Notes under the pieces: model-generated | The model's input: the letters and a program-made list of their open reading frames with translations, nothing else | The model's database searches: none | Told to the model about the DNA's origin: nothing | Assembly (NCBI RefSeq): GCF_000716875.1 | Contig: NZ_JNWQ01000041.1 | Span: 1 to 58,355, forward strand | Source: Streptomyces novaecaesareae | GTDB lineage: Bacteria > Actinomycetota > Actinomycetes > Streptomycetales > Streptomycetaceae | Direction: 5' to 3' | DNA: 58,355 nucleotides | Position numbers and translations under genes: made by a program | In this document: positions 8,994 to 18,195 of the stretch, one piece after another | Position numbering within the stretch: the first letter of the stretch is position 1 | Layout of the letters: each line of letters starts with the position of its first letter

Positions 8994-9419
8994 TCAGACC
9001 CCAGTGGAGACGGTCAGCGGCTCGACGTGGGCGGTGCAGGCCGAGCAGCGGCGGGCGGCCTGGGGGATCTCGGTCAGGCACTCCGGGCACGGGCGCTTCG
9101 GGGCCTTCGGCTTCTTCGGCAGGTAGCGCTCGGTCGCCTTGGTGACCGGCAGCACCACGCAGAAGTAGAGCACCGCGGCCGTCATCAGGAACGCGATCAG
9201 TACGTTGAGGAACTGGCCGTACGGGAAGGTGACGCCGGCCACCGTCGCCTTGTACGAGCTGAAGTCGCCGGCCGCACCGACCACGACGCCCACCAGCGGG
9301 GTGAGGAAGGCGGACACGAAGCCGGTCACCACCGCCGTGAACGCGGCACCGATGACCACACCGACCGCCATGTCGACGACGTTGCCGCGCATCATGAAGT
9401 CGCGGAATCCCTTGAGCAC
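8994..9419 (-). CDS. mscL: Large-conductance mechanosensitive channel MscL with C-terminal Cys4 ribbon
   Basis: Pressure-gated inner-membrane channel that releases solutes on osmotic downshift. The 141-residue protein has the MscL N-terminus (LKGFRDFMMRGNVVDMAVG), TM1 at about 14-45 and TM2 at about 68-93. After a Lys/Pro-rich linker comes C111-x2-C114-x10-C125-x2-C128, a zinc-ribbon-like module that ordinary MscL lacks. It stands between map and infA, bounded by a strong hairpin on the map side and the infA promoter on the other, so it looks like an independent insertion. Whether the ribbon binds metal is not known. Confidence 0.9.
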   Translation of the reverse strand: MLKGFRDFMMRGNVVDMAVGVVIGAAFTAVVTGFVSAFLTPLVGVVVGAAGDFSSYKATVAGVTFPYGQFLNVLIAFLMTAAVLYFCVVLPVTKATERYLPKKPKAPKRPCPECLTEIPQAARRCSACTAHVEPLTVSTGV

Positions 9420-9482
9420 GTGCTGTCTCCTGCTCGCTCGTAAGCCATACGGACCACTGCCAGCCGATAAAAATAGGACAAA

Positions 9483-9510
9483 AGCCCTGGAGGTCCAAAC
9501 CTCCAGGGCT
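9483..9510 (-). terminator. Terminator downstream of map
   Basis: A perfect 12-bp stem (9483-9494 with 9499-9510) with a CCAA loop on the plus strand. On the minus strand it is followed by TTTGTCCTATTTTT, so it fits a Rho-independent terminator for secY-adk-map and separates mscL from that transcript. Confidence 0.85.
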
Positions 9511-9550
9511 CTGATCCCTCGTCAGCAGCCGCAGTCGGCCGCCTCCGTGA

Positions 9551-10390
9551 CTACCCGAGCGGGTCCGGAGCTGCGGTGATGCCCAGCTTCGCCAGCTCGG
9601 CCTTGCCGCCGTCGAAGGCCGTCAGCACCAGCGGGCCCTGCTCGGTGACGGCCACCGAGTGCTCCCAGTGCGAGGCCCAGGTGCCGTCGTTGGTGACGAC
9701 CGTCCACTCGTCGTCCAGCACGGTGGTGTGCGGGGTGCCCAGCGAGACCATCGGCTCGATCGCCAGCACGGTGCCGGGGACGAGCTTCGGGCCCTTGCCG
9801 CGCCCGCGCTCCACGTAGTTCAGCACGTGCGGCTCCATGTGCATCGCGGTGCCGATGCCGTGGCCGCCGTAGCCCTCGGTGATGCCCCACTTGCCCTTCG
9901 GGGGCAGCGGCTGGCGGCGGATGAAGCCCTCGATCGCCTTGGAGACGTCGACCAGGCGGTTGTTCTTCTTCATCTGGGCGATGCCGGCCCACATCGAGCC
10001 CTCGGTCACCCGGCTCAGCATCTCGACCTCCGGGCGGACCTCGCCGACCGCCACGGTGATCGCCGCGTCGCCGTGCCAGCCGTCCAGGATGGCGCCGCAG
10101 TCGATCGAGATGATGTCGCCCTCCTGCAGCGCCCGGTCGCCCGGGATGCCGTGCACGACCTCGTTGTTCACCGAGGCGCAGATCACGCCCGGGAACCAGA
10201 GACCGCCGTGGTGGGCGCGGAAGTTCGAGGTGGCGCCGTGGTCGGTGATGACCTCGTCCGCGACGTCGTTGAGCTCCTGGGTGGTCACCCCCGGAGCGAC
10301 CGCCTCGCGGCAGGCCTTGAGGGCCTCGGCGACGACCAGCCCGGCCGCTCGCATCTTCGCGATCTGCTCGGGGGTCTTGATCTCCACCAT
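9551..10390 (-). CDS. map: Methionine aminopeptidase, type I
   Basis: Removes the initiator methionine from nascent proteins with two divalent metal ions. The 279-residue protein has the pita-bread fold residues: the Asp pair in SIDCGAILDGWHGDAA, His in GYGGHGIGT, Glu in LAIEPM and Glu in VVTEQG. It lies after adk with a 116-nt gap holding a hairpin, the usual secY-adk-map order. Confidence 0.96.
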   Translation of the reverse strand: MVEIKTPEQIAKMRAAGLVVAEALKACREAVAPGVTTQELNDVADEVITDHGATSNFRAHHGGLWFPGVICASVNNEVVHGIPGDRALQEGDIISIDCGAILDGWHGDAAITVAVGEVRPEVEMLSRVTEGSMWAGIAQMKKNNRLVDVSKAIEGFIRRQPLPPKGKWGITEGYGGHGIGTAMHMEPHVLNYVERGRGKGPKLVPGTVLAIEPMVSLGTPHTTVLDDEWTVVTNDGTWASHWEHSVAVTEQGPLVLTAFDGGKAELAKLGITAAPDPLG

Positions 10391-10445
10391 CTGGTCACGC
10401 CTTCCAAGTCCGGATTACCACTGCCTACCACCGTACGACGCGGAA

Positions 10446-10482
10446 ACGGCCGGGCCACCCGCTGGGCGGGCGACCCGGCCGT
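10446..10482 (-). terminator. Hairpin between adk and map
   Basis: A 9-bp outer stem (10446-10454 with 10474-10482) encloses a second small GC stem. No T-tract follows on the minus strand. It may attenuate map or be a processing structure. Confidence 0.45.
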
Positions 10483-10506
10483 ACCGTCGTACGTTCGCCG
10501 AGAGTC

Positions 10507-11160
10507 TCAGCTGTCCTGCTTCAGCGCCTCGATCGCGCGCGAGGTGACCTCGTCCACCTTGCCGAGGGCCGGGATGGTCACCAGCAGCCCCTGCTCCTTG
10601 TAGTAGCCGATGATCGGCTCGGTCTCCGTGTGGTAGACCTCCAGGCGGGTGCGCACCGCTTCCTCGGTGTCGTCCGAGCGCTGGTAGAGCTCGCCACCGC
10701 ACTCGTCGCAGACGCCCTCGACCTTCGGCGGGTTGTACGCGACGTGGTACACGTGGCTGCCGTTCTTGCGGCACAGGCGACGGCCCGCGATCCGCTTGAC
10801 GACCTCGTCCTCGGGGACCTCCAGGTCCAGGACGCCGTCCAGCTTGATGCCCTGCTCGGCGAGGAACACGTCGAGCGCCTCGGCCTGGCCCAGGTTGCGC
10901 GGGAAGCCGTCGAGCAGGAAGCCGTTCTCGGCGTCCTCCTGGAGCATGCGGTCCTTGGCCATCCCGATGGTGACCTCGTCCGGTACCAGGCGGCCTGCGT
11001 CCATGTAGCCCTTGGCCTCGAGCCCCAGCGGGGTGCCCTGGCCGATGTTGGCGCGGAACAGGTCGCCGGTGGAGATGTGCGGGATGGACAGGGTCTTGGC
11101 GAGCAGGTGCGCCTGAGTACCCTTCCCGGCCCCGGGAGGTCCGACGAGGACGATACGCAT
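10507..11160 (-). CDS. adk: Adenylate kinase
   Basis: Interconverts 2 ADP with ATP and AMP. The 217-residue long form has P-loop GPPGAGKGTQ (8-17), the AMP-site STGDLFR, DGFPR and a LID domain at roughly 128-163. The LID keeps C130, C151 and C154 but has Asn at position 133, where zinc-binding relatives have the second cysteine, so the structural zinc site is incomplete. The start overlaps the secY stop as TGATG, indicating translational coupling; a longer open frame upstream lies in secY. Confidence 0.96.
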   Translation of the reverse strand: MRIVLVGPPGAGKGTQAHLLAKTLSIPHISTGDLFRANIGQGTPLGLEAKGYMDAGRLVPDEVTIGMAKDRMLQEDAENGFLLDGFPRNLGQAEALDVFLAEQGIKLDGVLDLEVPEDEVVKRIAGRRLCRKNGSHVYHVAYNPPKVEGVCDECGGELYQRSDDTEEAVRTRLEVYHTETEPIIGYYKEQGLLVTIPALGKVDEVTSRAIEALKQDS

Positions 11161-12470
11161 CAGCGGAGGAACCCTTCGTAATTGCGCTGCTGGAGCTGGC
11201 TCTCGATCTGCTTCACAGTTTCGAGTCCGACGCCGACGACGATGAGCACGCTGGTGCCGCCGAACGGGAAGTTGGTCTGCTGTCCGAAGGCGACCAGGGC
11301 GATCATCGGGATCAACGCGATCAGGCCCAGGTAGAGCGAACCCGGCCACGTGATCCGGGTCAGCACGTAGTTCAGGTACTCGGCCGTCGGTCGGCCGGCC
11401 CGGATGCCCGGGATGAACCCACCATACTTCTTCATATTGTCGGCAACTTCTTCGGGGTTGAAGGAGATGGCGACGTAGAAGAAGGCGAAGAAGACGATCA
11501 GCAGGAAGTAGGTCGCCATGTAGATCGGGTGGTCACCCTTGACGAAGTTCGTCCGGATCCACGTGGCCCAGCCCGCCTGGCTGTTGGTCAGCTGGACCAC
11601 CAGGGCCGGGATGTACAGCAGCGAAGAAGCGAAGATGACCGGGATGACACCGGCCTGGTTCACCTTGAGCGGGATGTAGGTCGAGGTGCCGCCGAACGCC
11701 CGGCGGCCGATCATCCGCTTCGCGTACTGGACCGGGATCCGGCGCTGGGCCTGCTCGACGAAGATGACCAGCATCACGACGATCACGCCGACCGCGACCA
11801 CGGAGAGGAACTCGACCCAGCCGCCGCCGATGGTGCCGGAGGTCTTGATCGCCCACATCGAGGACGGGAACTGCGCCGCGATCGAGGTGAAGATCAGCAG
11901 CGACATGCCGTTGCCGATGCCGCGGTCGGTGATGAGCTCGCCCAGCCACATGATGACCGTGGTGCCGGCCGTCATCGTGAGGACCATGACGGCGATCCGG
12001 AACACGCTGGTGTCCGGGACGATCTGGTTGGCCAGCGGGCAGCCGGAGAACAGCGCACCGCTGGAGGCCGTCGCCACGATGCCGGTGCCCTGGAGCACGG
12101 CGAGCGCGATGGTCAGGTAGCGGGTGTACTGGGTGATCTTGGCCTGGCCGGCCTGTCCCTCCTTCTTCAGCATCTCCAGTCGCGGGATCACGACGGTGAG
12201 GAGCTGGAGGATGATGCTCGCCGTGATGTACGGCATGATGCCGAGGGCGAAGATCGTCAGCTGGAGGAGCGCGCCACCGCTGAACAGGTTGACGAGCCCG
12301 AAGAGGCCACTGTTCTTGGTCTCCTTCACGCACTCGTTCACGGCCGTGAAGCTCACGCCCGGCATCGGAATGTGCGAGCCCAGGCGGAACAGCACCATGA
12401 TGCCCAGCGTGAACAGCAGCTTCTTGCGCAGGTCGGGCGTCTGGAACGCCCGCGCGAACGCACTGAGCAC
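11160..12470 (-). CDS. secY: Protein translocase subunit SecY
   Basis: Forms the SecYEG protein-conducting channel in the plasma membrane. The 436-residue protein is strongly hydrophobic with about ten membrane segments. It starts MLSAFARAFQTPDLRKK, contains the RLGSHIPMPG entry to TM1, and has the C-terminal GTSVLIVVGVGLETVKQIE signature. It is separated from rplO by a strong terminator and 311 bp that include a promoter-like sequence; adk overlaps its stop. Confidence 0.97.
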   Translation of the reverse strand: MLSAFARAFQTPDLRKKLLFTLGIMVLFRLGSHIPMPGVSFTAVNECVKETKNSGLFGLVNLFSGGALLQLTIFALGIMPYITASIILQLLTVVIPRLEMLKKEGQAGQAKITQYTRYLTIALAVLQGTGIVATASSGALFSGCPLANQIVPDTSVFRIAVMVLTMTAGTTVIMWLGELITDRGIGNGMSLLIFTSIAAQFPSSMWAIKTSGTIGGGWVEFLSVVAVGVIVVMLVIFVEQAQRRIPVQYAKRMIGRRAFGGTSTYIPLKVNQAGVIPVIFASSLLYIPALVVQLTNSQAGWATWIRTNFVKGDHPIYMATYFLLIVFFAFFYVAISFNPEEVADNMKKYGGFIPGIRAGRPTAEYLNYVLTRITWPGSLYLGLIALIPMIALVAFGQQTNFPFGGTSVLIVVGVGLETVKQIESQLQQRNYEGFLR

Positions 12471-12575
12471 GGTGCCTCCTGCGCCTCCCGCGCGTCGTCG
12501 GCGGGAGGGTCGGTCCTGAATGGGGGAGTTTGCGGTTCGGGCTCCCGTACAGACGGCACAGGCGAGCCTACGCGC

Positions 12576-12604
12576 AGCCTACAAGGGAACTCCACGGACT
12601 CTAA
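12576..12604 (-). promoter_or_regulatory. Candidate secY-adk-map promoter
   Basis: On the minus strand, TTAGAG (12599-12604), 17-nt spacer, TAGGCT (12576-12581). The -10 is good and the -35 is weak. The 311-bp rplO-secY gap (12471-12781) holds this, the rplO terminator, and nothing else I recognise. Confidence 0.4.
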
Positions 12605-12726
12605 CAGTGCGCAGCCACTCGGAAGAAGCGCGTACGGCCCGTCCCCCACTCATGGGGTACGGGATGCCCGGGTTTGCCACACAAAAGAACGAGGGCCCCG
12701 CCGCGGGAAAAAGACGGGAAAAAGGC

Positions 12727-12765
12727 GTGAGCCCCGCACCTCCCGAAAGGAGGTGCGGGGCTCAC
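12727..12765 (-). terminator. Rho-independent terminator after rplO
   Basis: A perfect 17-bp stem (12727-12743 with 12749-12765) with a 5-nt loop. On the minus strand it is followed by GCCTTTTTCCCGTCTTTTT, two T-tracts. It is the strongest terminator in the ribosomal block and cuts the spc operon between rplO and secY. Confidence 0.92.
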
Positions 12766-12781
12766 GACTGAATCAGCGGGC

Positions 12782-13234
12782 TCAGACGAGCTCGGTGACC
12801 GTACCGCCGGCGGCGGTGATCTTCTCGGCGGCGGAGCCGGAGACGGCGTCGACCGTCACCTGCAGCGCGACCGAGATCTCGCCGGTGCCGAGCACCTTGA
12901 CGAGGGAGTTCTTGCGAACCGCGCCCTTCGCGACCAGGTCCTCGACCGTGACCTCGCCACCCTGCGGGTAGAGCTCGGCCAGCTTGTCGAGGTTGACGAC
13001 CTGGAACGTGATCTTGAACGGGTTCTTGAAGCCCTTCAGCTTCGGCAGGCGCATGTGGAGCGGCATCTGGCCACCCTCGAAGCGCTGCGGAACCTGGTAG
13101 CGGGCCTTCGTGCCCTTGGTACCACGACCGGCGGTCTTACCCTTGGAGCCCTCACCACGACCCACACGGATCTTGTCGGTCTTGGCACCCGGGGCGGGAC
13201 GCAGGTTGTGGATCTTGATCGGGTTCTCGCCCAT
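12782..13234 (-). CDS. rplO: 50S ribosomal protein L15
   Basis: Late-assembly large-subunit protein. The 150 residues start [18 protein letters not shown] and contain the conserved [18 protein letters not shown] loop. It is 2 nt downstream of rpmD and is the last gene before the strong terminator. Confidence 0.97.
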   Translation of the reverse strand: MGENPIKIHNLRPAPGAKTDKIRVGRGEGSKGKTAGRGTKGTKARYQVPQRFEGGQMPLHMRLPKLKGFKNPFKITFQVVNLDKLAELYPQGGEVTVEDLVAKGAVRKNSLVKVLGTGEISVALQVTVDAVSGSAAEKITAAGGTVTELV

Positions 13235-13236
13235 GA

Positions 13237-13419
13237 TCAGTCCACCTCCTCAACCGTCACCAGGTGACGGACCGTGTGGGCCATCCCGCGGATCTCGGGA
13301 CGGTCCTCCTTCACCACGACGTCGTGCATGCGCTTGAGACCAAGCGAACGCAGGGTGTCACGGTGGTTCTGCTTGCTGCCGATGTACGACTTGGTCTGCG
13401 TGATCTTCAGGCGAGCCAT
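13237..13419 (-). CDS. rpmD: 50S ribosomal protein L30
   Basis: A 60-residue large-subunit protein starting [17 protein letters not shown] with the [11 protein letters not shown] core. Its start overlaps the rpsE stop (TGATG at 13417-13421), so the ATG at 13419 is the correct start and the longer open frame is not. Confidence 0.96.
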   Translation of the reverse strand: MARLKITQTKSYIGSKQNHRDTLRSLGLKRMHDVVVKEDRPEIRGMAHTVRHLVTVEEVD

Positions 13420-14042
13420 CAGGCGCTCACCCCAGCAGCACGCGCCCGCAGCAGAGCGGCGGGGGCCACGTCCTCCAGCGGCAGGCCACGACGGGCGGCG
13501 ATCTCCTCGGGGCGCACGAGGCCCTTCAGAGCAGCCACGGTGGCGTGCACGATGTTGATCGCGTTGTCCGAGCCGAGCGACTTCGACAGGATGTCGTGAA
13601 TGCCGGCGCACTCCAGGACGGCGCGCACCGGACCACCGGCGATAACACCGGTACCGGGGGCGGCGGGCTTCAGCAGCACGACGCCGGCGGCCTTCTCACC
13701 CTGGATCGGGTGCGGGATGGTGCCCTGGATACGGGGAACCTTGAAGAAGTTCTTCTTGGCCTCCTCAACACCCTTGGCGATGGCGGCCGGAACCTCCTTC
13801 GCCTTCCCGTAACCGACACCCACGGTGCCGTCACCGTCGCCCACCACGACCAGCGCGGTGAAGCTGAAACGACGACCACCCTTGACAACCTTGGCGACAC
13901 GGTTGATCGCGACGACGCGCTCGACGTAAGCGGTCTTCTCGACGGCGGGGGCGTTGCCCCGGTCGTCACGCTTACGGTCGCGCCGCTCGCCACCGCCGGT
14001 GCCACCGCCGGCGCCGCTACCGCGGCGCTGGGGTCCAGCCAT
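13419..14042 (-). CDS. rpsE: 30S ribosomal protein S5
   Basis: Small-subunit protein with roles in decoding fidelity and mRNA helicase activity. The 207-residue protein has a Gly/Arg-rich N-terminal extension (about 1-33), then [19 protein letters not shown] of the dsRBD-like domain and a C-terminal [12 protein letters not shown] segment. It lies 48 nt after rplR and is translationally coupled to rpmD. Confidence 0.97.
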   Translation of the reverse strand: MAGPQRRGSGAGGGTGGGERRDRKRDDRGNAPAVEKTAYVERVVAINRVAKVVKGGRRFSFTALVVVGDGDGTVGVGYGKAKEVPAAIAKGVEEAKKNFFKVPRIQGTIPHPIQGEKAAGVVLLKPAAPGTGVIAGGPVRAVLECAGIHDILSKSLGSDNAINIVHATVAALKGLVRPEEIAARRGLPLEDVAPAALLRARAAGVSA

Positions 14043-14090
14043 TGGAATTACCTCTCTCGTTAACGTCCGTCGACAGAGTCGACGAGCGGC

Positions 14091-14474
14091 TTAGAAGTCG
14101 AGCCCGGCCTCGCGAGCCGCGTCCGCCAGGGCGGCGATGCGGCCGGCGTACCGGTTGCCCGCGCGGTCGAAGACGACCGACTCGATGCCGGCAGCCTTGG
14201 CGCGCTCGGCGACCAGGCTCCCGACCTTCTTGGCCAGCTCGGTCTTGTCGCCCTCGGCGCCCTTGATGGACACGTCGAGGGTGGACGCCGACGCCAGGGT
14301 GTGACCCTTGGCGTCGTCGATGACCTGGGCGACCATGTGACGGTTCGAACGCGTCACGACGAGGCGCGGACGCACCTCGGTGCCGGTGACGCGCTTGCGA
14401 ACCCGGATCGCGCGGCGCTTGCGAGCGGCGCTCTTGTAGGCGTTGCCCTTGCCGATCTTGACAGAGACACTCAT
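14091..14474 (-). CDS. rplR: 50S ribosomal protein L18
   Basis: 5S rRNA-binding protein of the large subunit. The 127-residue protein begins with a basic tail, contains [19 protein letters not shown] and ends AREAGLDF, the typical C-terminus. It is 3 nt downstream of rplF. Confidence 0.97.
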   Translation of the reverse strand: MSVSVKIGKGNAYKSAARKRRAIRVRKRVTGTEVRPRLVVTRSNRHMVAQVIDDAKGHTLASASTLDVSIKGAEGDKTELAKKVGSLVAERAKAAGIESVVFDRAGNRYAGRIAALADAAREAGLDF

Positions 14475-14477
14475 CGC

Positions 14478-15017
14478 TTACTTACCACTCTTTCCGACCT
14501 TGCGGCGGATGACCTCGCCCGCGTACTTGACACCCTTGGCCTTGTACGGGTCGGGCTTGCGCAGCTTGCGGATCTTCGCGGCGACCTCGCCGACCTTCTG
14601 CTTGTCGATGCCGTCCACGTGGAACTTGGTGGCCGACTCGACGACGAAGGAGATGCCCTCGGGCGCCTCGACGAGGATCGGGTGGCTGTAGCCCAGCTGG
14701 AACTCCATGTCGGAGCCCTTCGCCAGAACTCGGTAGCCGACACCGCTGATCTCCAGCGACTTGCGGTAGCCCGCGGTCACGCCGGTGATCATGTTCGCCA
14801 CCAGCGTGCGGGAAAGGCCGTGCAGGGCCTTCGACAGACGCTCGTCGTTGGGGCGGGTGACGAGCAGCGTGCCGTCCTCGCCCTTACCGATCTCGATCGG
14901 CGCGGCGACGACGTGGGTGAGGGAGCCCTTCGGGCCCTTCACCGAGACCGCCTGGCCATCGATGGTGACGTCCACGCCAGCGGGGACCTGGATGGGCAGC
15001 CGTCCAATGCGCGACAT
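14478..15017 (-). CDS. rplF: 50S ribosomal protein L6
   Basis: Large-subunit protein near the GTPase-associated centre. The 179 residues start [17 protein letters not shown], contain GPKGSL and the second-domain signature [14 protein letters not shown]. It is 22 nt downstream of rpsH. Confidence 0.97.
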   Translation of the reverse strand: MSRIGRLPIQVPAGVDVTIDGQAVSVKGPKGSLTHVVAAPIEIGKGEDGTLLVTRPNDERLSKALHGLSRTLVANMITGVTAGYRKSLEISGVGYRVLAKGSDMEFQLGYSHPILVEAPEGISFVVESATKFHVDGIDKQKVGEVAAKIRKLRKPDPYKAKGVKYAGEVIRRKVGKSGK

Positions 15018-15039
15018 TGCTGTACCTCCGTTTCCCGAA

Positions 15040-15447
15040 TTACCAGACGTAGGCGAGAACTTCTCCGCCTACGCCCTTCTTGGCGGCCTGCTTGTCGGTG
15101 AGGAGACCCGAAGACGTGGAGATGATCGCCACGCCCAGGCCGCCGAGCACCTTCGGCAGGTTGGTGGACTTTGCGTAAACGCGCAGACCCGGCTTGCTGA
15201 TGCGCTTGATGCCGGCGATGGAGCGCTCACGGTTGGGGCCGAACTTGAGCTCGATGGTCAGCTTCTTGCCGACCTCGCCCTCGACGGGCTCCTCAACCTT
15301 GTAGGAGGAGATGTACCCCTCCTGCTGCAGGATCTCGGCGACGTGCGCCTTGATCTTGCTGGCCGGCATCGCCACGGAGTCGTGGTACGCCGAGTTCGCG
15401 TTACGCAGACGCGTGAGCATGTCTGCGATGGGGTCGGTCATGGTCAT
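15040..15447 (-). CDS. rpsH: 30S ribosomal protein S8
   Basis: 16S rRNA-binding protein and, in E. coli, the translational regulator of the spc operon. The 135-residue protein starts [18 protein letters not shown]; the second ATG two codons in is an alternative start. It has the C-terminal [12 protein letters not shown] signature. A gap of 267 nt to rpsN contains a promoter-like sequence. Confidence 0.96.
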   Translation of the reverse strand: MTMTDPIADMLTRLRNANSAYHDSVAMPASKIKAHVAEILQQEGYISSYKVEEPVEGEVGKKLTIELKFGPNRERSIAGIKRISKPGLRVYAKSTNLPKVLGGLGVAIISTSSGLLTDKQAAKKGVGGEVLAYVW

Positions 15448-15628
15448 GATGGCCTCAGGCCTCTCTCGCCGCGGTTTCTCCGCGCCAGGTCCCCCTGCCG
15501 CACTCTTCCGAGTTCGTCAGGGGCACAAGCGCAGGGGACCTGCGACGTCGTAAGACTGGGTGCGAGCCCTCCCAGAAGAGGACCACGGACATCCATGGGG
15601 AAGCCGCGGCAGGGGGCCCGACCCCACT

Positions 15629-15657
15629 ACCTTACGGGAATCCGTACGGCAGCCCAA
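15629..15657 (-). promoter_or_regulatory. Candidate internal promoter before rpsH
   Basis: On the minus strand, TTGGGC (15652-15657), 17-nt spacer, TAAGGT (15629-15634), in the rpsN-rpsH gap. Downstream, two arms of an imperfect repeat (CAGGTCCCC type, about 15486-15542) could form a leader hairpin. Confidence 0.4.
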
Positions 15658-15714
15658 AAACAGGCTGTGTGGGATCGGGCACCTCTGCTTCGCTGTGTGC
15701 CTAAAGCGCCTGGA

Positions 15715-15900
15715 TTACCAGGAGCTCTTGGTCACGCCCGGCAGCTCGCCGCGGTGCGCCATCTCACGGAGGCAGACACGGCACAGGCCGAACTTGCGGT
15801 ACACCGAGTGCGGACGGCCGCAGCGCTGGCACCGGGTGTAGGCCCGGACGCCGAACTTCGGCTTGCGCTCGGACTTCGCGATGAGGGACTTCTTCGCCAT
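15715..15900 (-). CDS. rpsN: 30S ribosomal protein S14, type Z
   Basis: A 61-residue zinc-binding S14: C24-x2-C27 and C40-x2-C43 are intact in TRCQRCG and LCRVC, ending VTKSSW. This is the form located in the spc operon; zinc-free paralogues are usually encoded elsewhere. It is 4 nt downstream of rplE. Confidence 0.97.
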   Translation of the reverse strand: MAKKSLIAKSERKPKFGVRAYTRCQRCGRPHSVYRKFGLCRVCLREMAHRGELPGVTKSSW

Positions 15901-15904
15901 TGGC

Positions 15905-16474
15905 TCACGCCTCCTTGAACGGGAAGCCCAGAGCGCGCAGGAGCGCCCGACCCTCGTCGTCGGTCTGAGCGGTGGTCACGACGGTGATGTCCATACCGCG
16001 CGGACGGTCGACCTTGTCCTGGTCGATCTCGTGGAACATAACCTGCTCGGTCAGACCGAAGGTGTAGTTGCCACGGCCGTCGAACTGCTTCGGGGAGAGG
16101 CCACGGAAGTCACGGATACGCGGCAGGGCCAGCGACACCAGACGGTCCAGGAACTCCCACATGCGGTCACCGCGGAGGGTGACGTGCGTGCCGATCGGCT
16201 GGCCCTCACGCAGCTTGAACTGCGCGATGGACTTACGAGCCTTGGTCACGGCCGGCTTCTGACCGGTGATCGCGGTCAGGTCGCGGATCGCGCCCTCGAT
16301 CAGCTTGCTGTCACGGGCAGCCTCGCCGACACCCATGTTGACGACGACCTTGACCAGGCCGGGCGTCAGCATGACGTTCTCGTACGAGAACTGCTCCTGC
16401 AGCTGACCCTTGATCTCGGAGTTGTAACGCTCCTTGAGACGGGGGGTCACCTTCTCAACAGTCGTCTCAGACAT
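15905..16474 (-). CDS. rplE: 50S ribosomal protein L5
   Basis: 5S rRNA-binding protein of the central protuberance. The 189-residue protein has [11 protein letters not shown], the [12 protein letters not shown] segment and [13 protein letters not shown]. Its start overlaps the rplX stop by 1 nt (TGATG). Confidence 0.97.
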   Translation of the reverse strand: MSETTVEKVTPRLKERYNSEIKGQLQEQFSYENVMLTPGLVKVVVNMGVGEAARDSKLIEGAIRDLTAITGQKPAVTKARKSIAQFKLREGQPIGTHVTLRGDRMWEFLDRLVSLALPRIRDFRGLSPKQFDGRGNYTFGLTEQVMFHEIDQDKVDRPRGMDITVVTTAQTDDEGRALLRALGFPFKEA

Positions 16475-16797
16475 CAGATGTCCTCACCGGTTCGCTTGGC
16501 AACGCGGATCTTGTTGCCCTCGTCATCGAAGCGGTAGCCAACGCGGGTGACGACCTTCTTGCCGTCCTTCTCCACGACCAGCTGGACGTTGGAGACGTGC
16601 ACCGGGGCCTCGACGGTGACGATGCCACCCTGAGTGCCCGGGCCCGGCTTGGTGTGCTTCTTGACCCGGTTCACACCCTCGACCAGGACCTTGTTCTCGG
16701 CGGGCATGGCCTGGATGACCTTGCCCTGCTTGCCGCGGTCCTTGCCGGTGATGACCTGAACCAGGTCACCCTTCTTGATCTTCATGCTGTTCGCCAT
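16474..16797 (-). CDS. rplX: 50S ribosomal protein L24
   Basis: Assembly-initiator protein of the large subunit. The 107 residues have the KOW motif in [20 protein letters not shown]. It is 3 nt after rplN and overlaps rplE by 1 nt. Confidence 0.97.
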   Translation of the reverse strand: MANSMKIKKGDLVQVITGKDRGKQGKVIQAMPAENKVLVEGVNRVKKHTKPGPGTQGGIVTVEAPVHVSNVQLVVEKDGKKVVTRVGYRFDDEGNKIRVAKRTGEDI

Positions 16798-16800
16798 GGG

Positions 16801-17172
16801 TTAGAGCACCTCCGGCGCAAGCGAGATGATCTTCATGAACTTCTTGTCGCGCAGCTCGCGGCCCACCGGGCCGAAGATGCGGGTACCGCGGGGGTCACCC
16901 TCGGTGTTCTTGAGGACGACGGCGGCGTTCTCGTCGAACCGGATGTACGAACCGTCGGGACGACGGCGCGACTTCACGGTACGGACGACGACGCACTTGA
17001 CGACGTCACCCTTCTTCACCGAACCGCCGGGGATCGCGTCCTTGACGGTGGCGACGATGACGTCCCCGATACCGGCGTAGCGGCGACCGGAACCACCGAG
17101 AACGCGGATGCAAAGGATTTCCTTCGCGCCCGTGTTGTCGGCGACACGCAGTCGCGACTCCTGCTGGATCAC
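16801..17172 (-). CDS. rplN: 50S ribosomal protein L14
   Basis: Large-subunit interface protein. The 123 residues start [18 protein letters not shown] and end [10 protein letters not shown]. It begins the spc cluster; the 102-nt gap from rpsQ contains a GGCCGGCC palindrome but no clear promoter. Confidence 0.97.
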   Translation of the reverse strand: MIQQESRLRVADNTGAKEILCIRVLGGSGRRYAGIGDVIVATVKDAIPGGSVKKGDVVKCVVVRTVKSRRRPDGSYIRFDENAAVVLKNTEGDPRGTRIFGPVGRELRDKKFMKIISLAPEVL

Positions 17173-17274
17173 AGCTTTCTCCTGATCGTCAACGAGAGCT
17201 GACGGGCCGGCCGCTGCTCACACCAGCGCCCGCAAGGGGCCTGATGCACATACGGCCGTACCGCATCAACTTCG

Positions 17275-17547
17275 TTACTTGGCCTTCTCGAGGATCTCGA
17301 CGACGCGCCAGCGCTTCGTCGCGGACAGCGGGCGGGTCTCCGCGAGGAGGACCCGGTCGCCGATGCCGCAGGCGTTCGCCTCGTCGTGCGCCTTCAGCTT
17401 GTTCGTACGGCGGATGACCTTGCCGTACAGAGCGTGCTTGACGCGGTCCTCGACGGCGACGACGACGGTCTTGTCCATCTTGTCGCTGACGACGAGACCC
17501 TCACGGGTCTTGCGGAAACCGCGCGTCTCGTTGGTGTTCTCAGTCAT
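17275..17547 (-). CDS. rpsQ: 30S ribosomal protein S17
   Basis: OB-fold 16S rRNA-binding protein of 90 residues, with [20 protein letters not shown] and [16 protein letters not shown]. Its ATG overlaps the rpmC stop by 1 nt. It is the last gene of the S10 cluster. Confidence 0.97.
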   Translation of the reverse strand: MTENTNETRGFRKTREGLVVSDKMDKTVVVAVEDRVKHALYGKVIRRTNKLKAHDEANACGIGDRVLLAETRPLSATKRWRVVEILEKAK

Positions 17548-17771
17548 CAGGCGTTCTCCACCGTCTCGATGCCCAGCTCGCGCTCGCGCATCAGGGTGTA
17601 GATCCGCGCGATGTCCTTACGGACGAGCTTGAGCCGTCCGTGGTTGTCGAGCTGCCCGGTCGCCGCCTGGAAGCGGAGGTTGAACAGCTCCTCCTTGGCC
17701 TCACGGAGCTTGGCAACGAGACCCTCGTTGTCCAGCTCGCGAAGCTCAGCAGCCTTGGTGCCGGCCGACAT
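17547..17771 (-). CDS. rpmC: 50S ribosomal protein L29
   Basis: Helical hairpin protein at the exit tunnel, 74 residues, with [17 protein letters not shown] and [15 protein letters not shown]. It overlaps rplP upstream and rpsQ downstream by 1 nt each, indicating coupled translation. Confidence 0.97.
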   Translation of the reverse strand: MSAGTKAAELRELDNEGLVAKLREAKEELFNLRFQAATGQLDNHGRLKLVRKDIARIYTLMRERELGIETVENA

Positions 17772-18190
17772 CAGCTCTCACCTGCCTCGCGCCGGATGAT
17801 CCGGCACTTCATCGGGAGCTTGTGAGCTGCGCGGGTCAGCGCCTCACGAGCCACCTTCTCGTTGGGGTACGACAGCTCGAACATGACCCGACCCGGGTGC
17901 ACGTTCGCGATCCACCACTCGGGCGAACCCTTACCGGAACCCATGCGGGTCTCGGCCGGCTTCTTGGTGAGCGGACGGTCCGGGTAGATGTTGATCCAGA
18001 CCTTGCCGCCACGCTTGATGTGACGGGTGACGGCGATACGAGCGGACTCGATCTGCCGGTTCGTCACGTAGGCCGGGGTGACGGCCTGGATGCCGTACTC
18101 GCCGAACGCGAGCTCGGTGCCACCCTTGGCAGCGCCGCGGCGCTTCGGGTGGTGCTGCTTGCGGTGCTTGACCCGACGGGGGATCAGCAT
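17771..18190 (-). CDS. rplP: 50S ribosomal protein L16
   Basis: Large-subunit protein near the A-site tRNA. The 139 residues start [19 protein letters not shown] and contain [19 protein letters not shown]. It is 5 nt downstream of rpsC. Confidence 0.97.
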   Translation of the reverse strand: MLIPRRVKHRKQHHPKRRGAAKGGTELAFGEYGIQAVTPAYVTNRQIESARIAVTRHIKRGGKVWINIYPDRPLTKKPAETRMGSGKGSPEWWIANVHPGRVMFELSYPNEKVAREALTRAAHKLPMKCRIIRREAGES

Positions 18191-18195
18191 TGGAG

